Positions 59,091-64,000 of a DNA stretch of 64,000 nucleotides are shown piece after piece (positions within the stretch are counted from its first letter, which is position 1; each line of letters opens with the position of its first letter). The position numbers and the translations under genes were made by a program. Origin of the DNA: JAAYBF01 sp963716445 (GTDB taxonomy: Bacteria; Actinomycetota; Thermoleophilia; Solirubrobacterales; Thermoleophilaceae); assembly GCA_963716445.1 (NCBI GenBank), contig OY970313.1, forward strand, positions 620,001 through 684,000. The letters run 5' to 3'. The notes under the pieces are model-generated. The model had not been told where the DNA came from. It ran no database searches and saw only the letters and a list, made by a program, of their open reading frames with translations.

Positions 59091-59777
59091 GTGTCCGCGC
59101 GGCCCGTGGAGCGCGGCTGGGTGGCGCCTGAGCTGGCGGAGGAGCTGCCGGGGCTGGGGCTGGACTGGATCCGCGTCGACGCGCGCCCCGGCCGCACGCC
59201 CGAGCCGGTGCGGCGCCGGATGCGCCTGCTGGCCGCGCGAGTCACCGGAGCGAAGGTCGTCCAGCTGCGCCAGGACGCGGTGCCCTGGGCCTATCGGGTG
59301 CTGTGGCGGCGGCTCGGCGTCGATCCCGACAGCGACCGCACGCCGATCGAGCGGCTGATGGTCGAGCGCCTCGAGCTCGGCGGCCTGCCGAGCCAGGGCA
59401 TGCCGGCCGACGCGGCGGTCGTCGCGACGCTCGAGACCGGCGTTCCGATCGTCGTGCTCGACGCCGCGCGCGTCGAGGGGGCGCCCGGGCTGCGGCCGGC
59501 GCGCCGCGGCGAGTCGCTCGACGCCGAGACGGCGCTGCGCGAGGGCGAGGTCGTCTATGCCGACGGCGAGCGCCCGATCGCCCGGCTGACCGGCGAGCTG
59601 GCGTCCGGCTGCGCGGCGACGGAGGGTTCGACCTCGCTGATCGTCTGCGCGCTCGTCGCGGCCGGCGTCTCGCAGATCGCGGTCGAGGAGGCGCTCTGGA
59701 CAGCCGCGGGGATGCTGGAGGCCGCTGGTACGCTGGAGGGGTCAAACCGGGGAGAACGTCGTGATCGAGACTCTTGA
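59091..59777 (+). CDS. B3/B4 tRNA-synthetase-editing-like domain protein
   Basis: 228 residues. The pattern PWAYRVLWRRLGVDPDSDRT PIERL (shown in two parts) and VYADGERPIARLTGELASGC is like the stand-alone B3/B4 domain found in PheT, which edits Tyr-tRNA(Phe); free forms are thought to act on tRNA or amino acids. GTG start 6 bases after the thioredoxin-fold gene. Stop overlaps the next gene by 17 bases. Assignment by resemblance only. Confidence 0.55.
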   Translation: MSARPVERGWVAPELAEELPGLGLDWIRVDARPGRTPEPVRRRMRLLAARVTGAKVVQLRQDAVPWAYRVLWRRLGVDPDSDRTPIERLMVERLELGGLPSQGMPADAAVVATLETGVPIVVLDAARVEGAPGLRPARRGESLDAETALREGEVVYADGERPIARLTGELASGCAATEGSTSLIVCALVAAGVSQIAVEEALWTAAGMLEAAGTLEGSNRGERRDRDS

Positions 59778-60243
59778 GCGTCCGGGCGCACCGACACGGG
59801 AGACGACGCCGCTCGACGAGCGCGCCGCGCGCCGTACGCTGCTGCGCCAGGTCGAGCGACTCGAGGGCGACCTCGCCGAGCTGTTCTGCGCCGCCTGGCC
59901 GCGCAAGGGCCTGGACTGGGGCGTCGACGCGCCCGGCGGCCGGCCGCGCATGTTGGGGCTCGGCGAGCTCGAGCAGGTCCGCGACGCGCTCGCCTGCCGC
60001 GTCGAGGACGCCCGCCGCGACCTGCGCGCCCGCAAGCAGGTCGAGGACGCCAACCGCCTGCTCGTCGAGGACATGCTGCGCCACCCCGAGCGCCACCGCT
60101 GGGTTCGCGTCAGCCACGAGGACATCGGCGAGCCCGGCTGCCGGCACTGGCACGTCGTTCCGCGCTATGGCCCGCTCGGCCGCCTCATGAACTGGTGGCG
60201 AGTCAAGATCTCATCCGGTTGCCCGTTAGCCACCCGAAGGTGA
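59761..60243 (+). CDS. Conserved protein of unknown function
   Basis: 160 residues, soluble, strongly helical. EQVRDALACRVEDARRDLRA and ANRLLVEDMLRHPERHRWVR form the core, followed by CRHWHVVPRYGPLGRLMNWW, a conserved-looking end. I recall similar proteins in Thermoleophilia and other actinobacteria with no known function. GTG start with GGGGAGAAC upstream; TACGCT at 59728 could be an internal -10 box. Confidence 0.55.
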   Translation: MIETLERPGAPTRETTPLDERAARRTLLRQVERLEGDLAELFCAAWPRKGLDWGVDAPGGRPRMLGLGELEQVRDALACRVEDARRDLRARKQVEDANRLLVEDMLRHPERHRWVRVSHEDIGEPGCRHWHVVPRYGPLGRLMNWWRVKISSGCPLATRR

Positions 60244-60252
60244 AGTCAGGGC

Positions 60253-60798
60253 ATGGGCAGGCGTAGCCGCAAGCGAGCCGTCGACGGCGGCGCCGCGACG
60301 GTCGCCGACGCGGGCAGCACGCGCGCCCAGCGCGACGCCGCCCGCCGCGAGCGCGCCGAGCGGATGCGCAAGGGGCTGCCGGAGCCGGCGTCCAAGCGTC
60401 GCGGCTCGACCCGTCCGACGCTCGACGAGCGGCCGCCGCCGCTGTGGGCGCCGTTTCCGCTGACCGAGCTGCTCGTGCTCGCCGGCATCGTGCTGATGGT
60501 CTGGGGCTTCCTCGACGGCGGCGGGCGCGACGCGAACGCGAAGCTCGCCGCGGGACTCGCGGTCGCATCGATCGCCGGGCTCGAGCTCGCCGTGCGCGAG
60601 CACGTCACCGGCTTTCGCTCGCACACCACGCTGCTCGCCGGGGCGATCGCGATCGCGACGATCGTCACGCTCGGGCTAGGCGTCGGCCTCGACACGTTGG
60701 GCCCGCTGCTGCTCGCGGCCGTGGCCGCCTTCGCGGGCTCGTTCCTCGCGCTGCGGCGGCTGTTCAAGCGCCGCTCGGGCGGCGTCGCGTTCCGCTGA
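60253..60798 (+). CDS. Membrane protein of unknown function
   Basis: 181 residues. The first 65 are basic and hydrophilic (RRERAERMRKGLPEPASKRR), then four membrane helices (about 70-90, 98-112, 122-142, 145-165) and a basic end. It resembles small actinobacterial membrane proteins of unknown role. Starts 9 bases after the upstream stop. No promoter of its own is visible. Confidence 0.55.
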   Translation: MGRRSRKRAVDGGAATVADAGSTRAQRDAARRERAERMRKGLPEPASKRRGSTRPTLDERPPPLWAPFPLTELLVLAGIVLMVWGFLDGGGRDANAKLAAGLAVASIAGLELAVREHVTGFRSHTTLLAGAIAIATIVTLGLGVGLDTLGPLLLAAVAAFAGSFLALRRLFKRRSGGVAFR

Positions 60799-60811
60799 GC
60801 CGGCGGAGGGA

Positions 60812-60842
60812 GGCCGCGCCCGGATCGAGCCCGAGCGCGGCC
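60812..60842. terminator. Hairpin between convergent genes
   Basis: GGCCGCG (60812-60818) and CGCGGCC (60836-60842) can pair across a 17-base loop in the 60-base gap between two convergent genes. It could slow transcription from either side. No T-run is present. Confidence 0.3.
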
Positions 60843-60858
60843 GCGGTCTCCGGTTCGC

Positions 60859-61248
60859 TCAGGCGAGCAAGAGCGTGCGGTCGGACGCCATCGAGGGCGC
60901 CGTGTGGCCGATCTCCGACGAGCGACGGTCGTCGCCGGTCAGCGTCGCGGCGAGAATCGCCCGCTGGCGCTCGGTCAGCGTGCCGAGGCGCTTGTTCTCG
61001 GGAATGCCGAGCGACAGCAGCAGCCGCCGGCAGCGTGCGCGGCCCCAGCGCTTCTGGCTCATCAGCACGTCGCTGATCGACATGCTCTCGGCTTCCCAGG
61101 GGCAGCTCTCGACCACCTCGACCGCGGACAGGTCCCCGGCCGCGATGCGGCGCTTCATCTCGGCGCGTGCGAGCCGCACTCGATTGGCGTGCTCCAGCGC
61201 CCGAAGATGCTGTGCCCGACCGGCGTCAAGCGTGACGATTTCGCCCAT
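60859..61248 (-). CDS. Actinobacterial-type integration host factor (mIHF-like)
   Basis: 129 residues. ALEHANRVRLARAEMKRRIA, then SISDVLMSQKRWGRARCRRL and LGIPENKRLGTLTERQRAIL follow the mIHF/sIHF pattern: an N-terminal helix and a helix-two-turn-helix that grips DNA. It is a small nucleoid-associated protein unrelated to proteobacterial IHF. ATG 61248 is preferred because GGAGG lies 6 bases before it; the frame is open to 61263. The C-terminal 25 residues are an extension. A strong promoter lies upstream. Confidence 0.75.
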   Translation of the reverse strand: MGEIVTLDAGRAQHLRALEHANRVRLARAEMKRRIAAGDLSAVEVVESCPWEAESMSISDVLMSQKRWGRARCRRLLLSLGIPENKRLGTLTERQRAILAATLTGDDRRSSEIGHTAPSMASDRTLLLA

Positions 61249-61364
61249 AAGTCCTCCCCGCACTGCGTGCGTACTTAGAACAGCGGATCAGTTCCCCGGC
61301 CTTGCGCTCTCTGCCACCGGCGTCCGCGCCGCCGGCCTCCCTGGAGGGAACAAGACCGCTCCGA

Positions 61365-61393
61365 ACTAAAACGGAGTGGCCCGCGAGCGTCAA
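61365..61393 (-). promoter_or_regulatory. Strong consensus promoter of the mIHF-like gene
   Basis: On the minus strand TTGACG (61393 to 61388), a 17-base spacer, and TTTAGT (61370 to 61365). This is the closest match to a housekeeping sigma-70 promoter in the window. The 5' leader of about 110 bases includes a CTCCG/CGGAG hairpin at 61359-61376 near the start site and a GGAGG site. A long leader fits a highly expressed, growth-regulated gene. Confidence 0.55.
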
Positions 61394-61434
61394 CAGCGGT
61401 TCGTCCTGCTCGTGCGCTAAGAGCGGGCTTTTCG

Positions 61435-62688
61435 TCACACCGCGACCAACGGGGCCTCGGGGAGGTCCGCCCAGGTCCGCTCGAATATCTCGAGCGCGCG
61501 GTCGAGGTGCTCGCGCCCGTGCGTCGCCATGACGCTGGTGCGCAGCAGCGCCCCGCCACGCGGCACGGCGGGGTAGAGCGCGACGTTCGCGTAGACGCCG
61601 GCGTCGTAGAGCGCCTTCCAGAAGAGGACGGCCTTCCAGTCGTCGCCGATCACGACCGGGACGATCGGCGTCACGACCTCCGAGCCGTCGGCCAGCCGCG
61701 CCGGCTCGACCACCTCGAAGCCGAGCCGCGCCAGGCCGGCGTGCAGGTAGCGCGCGTTGTCGAGCAGCTTGGCCAGCAGCTCGCGGCCCTCGTCGCTGCG
61801 GACGATCCGCAGCGCCCCGAGCGCCGCGCCGATCGCCGCCGGCACCGCCGACGCGGTGAACATGAAGGCGCGCGACTGGACGCGCAGGAAGTCGATCACC
61901 TCGGCCGGTCCCGCCACGAAGCCGCCGCAGGAGGCCAGCGACTTCGAGAACGTCCCCATTCGCAGGTCGACCTCGCCGGCGACGCCGAGCAGCTCGCAGG
62001 CGCCGGTGCCGTTCTCGCCGAGCACGCCGACGCCGTGCGCCTCGTCGACCATCAGGCGGGCGCCGTGCTCGCGGCAGAGGCGGGCGATCTCCGGCAGCGG
62101 CGCCAGGTCGCCCTCCATCGAGAAGACGCCGTCGACGACGACCAGCACGCCGCCGCCGTCGCCCGCCGCCCGGTCGAGCATCCGCTCGAGCTTGTCGAGC
62201 CGGTTGTGGCGAAACGGCCGGATGCGGGCGCGCGACATCGAGACCGCGTCGAGGATCGAGGCGTGGTCGCCCGAATCGCAGATCACCGTGTCGTCGGGGC
62301 CGAGCAGGGTCGCGATCGCGCCGACGTTCGCCAGATAGCCGGCGGTGAAGACGAGCGCGTCCTCGGTGCCCATCCAGTCGGCCAGCTCGCGCTCTAGCTC
62401 GAGGTGCAGCGGCGTGGTGCCGTTCATGAAGCGCGAGCCGGTTAAGCCCGTCCCGTAGGCCTCGAGCGCGTCGCGGGCGGCCTGCTTGACCCGCTCGTCG
62501 CCGGTCAGGCCGAGGTAGTTGTTCGAGCCGAGCGTGATCCGCTCGCGGCCCTCCATCAGCGCGACCGGGCCGGGCTCGGCCTCGACGACGCGGAAGTAGG
62601 GCAGCAGGTCGTGCTCGCGCGCCGCGGCGAGCTGCTCGACCCGATCGTGCGTACGGGCCTTCTCGAAGAGGTCGGTGTCGATCGCCAT
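61435..62688 (-). CDS. Alpha-oxoamine synthase (serine palmitoyltransferase / KBL / BioF family)
   Basis: 417 residues, PLP-dependent. The Schiff-base Lys is in GTFSKSLASCGGF; ITLGSNNYLGLTGDERV, GTGLTGSRFMNGTTPLHLEL, DHASILDAVSMSRA and VDEAHGVGVLGENGTG complete the fold. These enzymes condense an amino acid with an acyl-CoA. The stretch FRHNRLDKLERML and the C-terminal DAGVYANVALYPAVPRGGAL resemble bacterial serine palmitoyltransferase more than 2-amino-3-ketobutyrate CoA ligase, but no threonine dehydrogenase or biotin genes are nearby to settle it. Divergent from a GNAT-like gene 18 bases away. Confidence 0.85.
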   Translation of the reverse strand: MAIDTDLFEKARTHDRVEQLAAAREHDLLPYFRVVEAEPGPVALMEGRERITLGSNNYLGLTGDERVKQAARDALEAYGTGLTGSRFMNGTTPLHLELERELADWMGTEDALVFTAGYLANVGAIATLLGPDDTVICDSGDHASILDAVSMSRARIRPFRHNRLDKLERMLDRAAGDGGGVLVVVDGVFSMEGDLAPLPEIARLCREHGARLMVDEAHGVGVLGENGTGACELLGVAGEVDLRMGTFSKSLASCGGFVAGPAEVIDFLRVQSRAFMFTASAVPAAIGAALGALRIVRSDEGRELLAKLLDNARYLHAGLARLGFEVVEPARLADGSEVVTPIVPVVIGDDWKAVLFWKALYDAGVYANVALYPAVPRGGALLRTSVMATHGREHLDRALEIFERTWADLPEAPLVAV

Positions 62689-62706
62689 TGACTAGGGTGC
62701 CGCGCC
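62689..62706. promoter_or_regulatory. 18-bp divergent interval between synthase and GNAT-like gene
   Basis: On the plus strand TAGGGT (62693-62698) ends 8 bases before the GTG at 62707. For the minus-strand gene a -10 box would have to lie inside the neighbouring coding region, or transcription starts at its ATG. The two genes cannot be separated further, which suggests common control. Confidence 0.35.
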
Positions 62707-63834
62707 GTGGCCCTGGAGGTGAGTCCCGTGCGATCGCGGCGAGACCGGCGGGAGTTCGTCGAGCTGCCGTTCCGCCTCCATGCTAACGCCGAGCGGTGGA
62801 TTCCCCCGCTGCGACTGCACCGCCGGATGTTCCTCAGCCCGCGCTTCAACCGATGGTTCGATCACGCCGATGCGGAGCTGTTCGTGGCCCGTCGCGACGG
62901 GCGCGTGGTCGGGCGCGTCAGCGCGCAGATCGATCACAACTGCAACGCCTACCAGGGCAATGACTGGGGCATGTTCGGCTTCCTCGAGCTCGAGGACGAC
63001 GACGAGGTCCTGCGAGGCCTGCTCGACGCGGCCGCGGACTGGCTGCGCGAACGCGGTCGCGACCGCATGGTCGGCCCGATGGACTTCACGATGAACGACG
63101 AGGTCGGCGTGCTGATCGAGGGCTTCGACCGCGAGCCCTTCATCAATCAGTCGTGGCACCCGCCGTACTACCAGCGCCTGTGCGAGCGGCAGGGACTCGA
63201 CAAGGCGATCGACCTCTGGATGTGGGAGCTCCACATCGAGGGACGCTCGAACGTCCACCCGTCGATCGTCGAGATGGCGGAGAGGCTCGAGCCCGAGCAC
63301 GGCATCCGCATCCGCAAGATGTCCCGTCGCCATCTGCGTCGCGACCTCGACCTCTTCGGCGAGACCTACAACGAGGCGTGGAAGGACAACTGGGGCTTCA
63401 CGCCCTACACCAAGGAGGACCTCGACACTTACGCGAAGGACCTCCAGCTGGTCTTCGACCGCAACTGGTTCATGGTCGCCGAGAAGGCCGACACCGGCGA
63501 GACCGTCGGCATCGCGATCACGGTGCCCGACATCAACCAGGTGCTCAAGCGGATGAAGGGGCGGATCCTGCCCATCGGCTGGTGGCACTTCCTGCGCCGC
63601 CGCAGGATCGTGGACCGCGTCCGCGTCGGCTTCCTCGGCGTCAAGCCGGACTACCAGCACGCAGGCGTCGCCGCCGGCCTGTACATGGAGCATTTCGACA
63701 TGGCTGCGGCGACGCGCCAGACCTGGGGCGAGATGGGCTGGATCCTCGAGACCAACGAGGCGATGAACAGGGGCATGGAGGGGATGGGCGGCAAGGTCGT
63801 CAAGCGGTACCGAATCTACGAGCGGGCGCTGTAG
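62707..63834 (+). CDS. GNAT-superfamily acyltransferase-like protein
   Basis: 375 residues. The N-terminal half has FVELPFRLHANAERWIPPLR, then ADAELFVARRDGRVVGRVSA, WGMFGFLELEDDDEVLRGLL and MDFTMNDEVGVLIEGFDREP; the C-terminal half has VRVGFLGVKPDYQHAGVAAG, the acyl-CoA-binding loop of GNAT proteins. I recall this long family as uncharacterised, and the bacterial ceramide synthase (bCerS) of Caulobacter has also been described as GNAT-like. Its pairing with an SPT-like enzyme suggests N-acylation of a sphingoid base; this needs testing. Soluble. Confidence 0.65.
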   Translation: MALEVSPVRSRRDRREFVELPFRLHANAERWIPPLRLHRRMFLSPRFNRWFDHADAELFVARRDGRVVGRVSAQIDHNCNAYQGNDWGMFGFLELEDDDEVLRGLLDAAADWLRERGRDRMVGPMDFTMNDEVGVLIEGFDREPFINQSWHPPYYQRLCERQGLDKAIDLWMWELHIEGRSNVHPSIVEMAERLEPEHGIRIRKMSRRHLRRDLDLFGETYNEAWKDNWGFTPYTKEDLDTYAKDLQLVFDRNWFMVAEKADTGETVGIAITVPDINQVLKRMKGRILPIGWWHFLRRRRIVDRVRVGFLGVKPDYQHAGVAAGLYMEHFDMAAATRQTWGEMGWILETNEAMNRGMEGMGGKVVKRYRIYERAL

Positions 63835-63857
63835 CAACGGGCCGTCCGGCGGCTGGC

Positions 63858-63872
63858 TAGACTCGACGGTCT
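63858..63872 (+). promoter_or_regulatory. Promoter-like box of the last gene
   Basis: TAGACT (63858-63863) ends 9 bases before GTG 63873, with no Shine-Dalgarno sequence. It follows the same near-leaderless pattern as several other genes here. Confidence 0.35.
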
Positions 63873-64000
63873 GTGGCCGAGCTGGGCGACAGCCATGCGG
63901 ACGACGCCGGCATCGACGGCCAGCTGGTTCCGTCCGAGGACGAGCAGGTGAGCGACGCCCGGCCGCTGCCCGTCGTGGCCGAGGCGCGGCCGGCGACGCC
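63873..64000 (+). CDS. Start of an unidentified gene (3' end outside window)
   Basis: From GTG 63873 the frame is open to the window end, 42 residues, starting VAELGDSHADDAGIDGQLVP and continuing acidic and Pro/Ala-rich. This looks like a disordered N-terminal tail. No domain can be recognised. Frame choice rests on the -10-like box and lack of stops. Confidence 0.45.
   Translation, partial: MAELGDSHADDAGIDGQLVPSEDEQVSDARPLPVVAEARPAT

Noticed and set aside
61435..62688. Biotin synthesis gene bioF
   Set aside because: The family fits, but no other bio genes are present and several stretches are closer to serine palmitoyltransferase; left as an alpha-oxoamine synthase.

Overview
This window is uniformly GC-rich, densely coding DNA with no mobile element, CRISPR array, rRNA or tRNA that I can see. 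Several features point to a deep actinobacterium of the Thermoleophilia (Solirubrobacterales) type. These are a six-subunit mce operon, an actinobacterial-type integration host factor, HemQ, adrenodoxin-reductase-type FprA, a type III glutamine synthetase, frequent GTG/TTG starts and apparently leaderless transcripts. The taxonomic placement is an inference from gene content and style, not from a marker gene comparison.

Layout. 1-3073: the end of a secreted-type protein, two divergent short-chain dehydrogenases and an isochorismatase-family hydrolase. 3146-14436: two successive acyl-CoA catabolic operons: first two acyl-CoA dehydrogenases, a disulfide-oxidoreductase-like flavoprotein, an alkyltransferase-like protein, an enoyl-CoA hydratase and an arginase-fold protein; then a carboxyltransferase, a quinone-reductase-like protein, a BKACE enzyme, a CoA transferase and a MerR regulator. 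The two operons carry related palindromes in their promoters. 14437-18515: repeats, a DUF2804 protein divergent from a P450, and a nitrilase-TetR pair behind a palindromic operator. 18526-22839: four small membrane-associated proteins, an AI-2E-type permease, DegV, a coiled-coil membrane protein and a DNA glycosylase. 22839-26553: AarF kinase, an Fe-S cluster module (ErpA divergent from BolA and CGFS glutaredoxin), and a TetR gene divergent from a membrane protein across a shared operator. 26554-35026: a Ppx/GppA phosphatase carrying an in-frame dispersed repeat, FprA, HemQ, a glycosyltransferase fused to a flippase-like membrane domain, and a secreted subtilase.

35101-43188 holds metH and a nitrogen-assimilation block, amt-glnK followed by type III glutamine synthetase. 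The amt and glnN promoters share a conserved element at identical spacing from the -10 box, and the PII protein lacks the usual modifiable T-loop tyrosine. 44258-59085 is a lipid-import operon: two MlaE permeases, an ATPase, six MlaD/Mce proteins, then an MMPL transporter and a thioredoxin-fold membrane protein. 59091-64000 ends with three poorly known proteins, the integration host factor, and a divergent alpha-oxoamine synthase / GNAT-like pair that could make a sphingolipid-type backbone.

Many genes overlap by ATGA/GTGA, and several convergent genes share their stop codons, so the chromosome is very compact. No gap exceeds 300 bases. I recognised roughly two thirds of the genes by motif; the rest are described from visible structure only.
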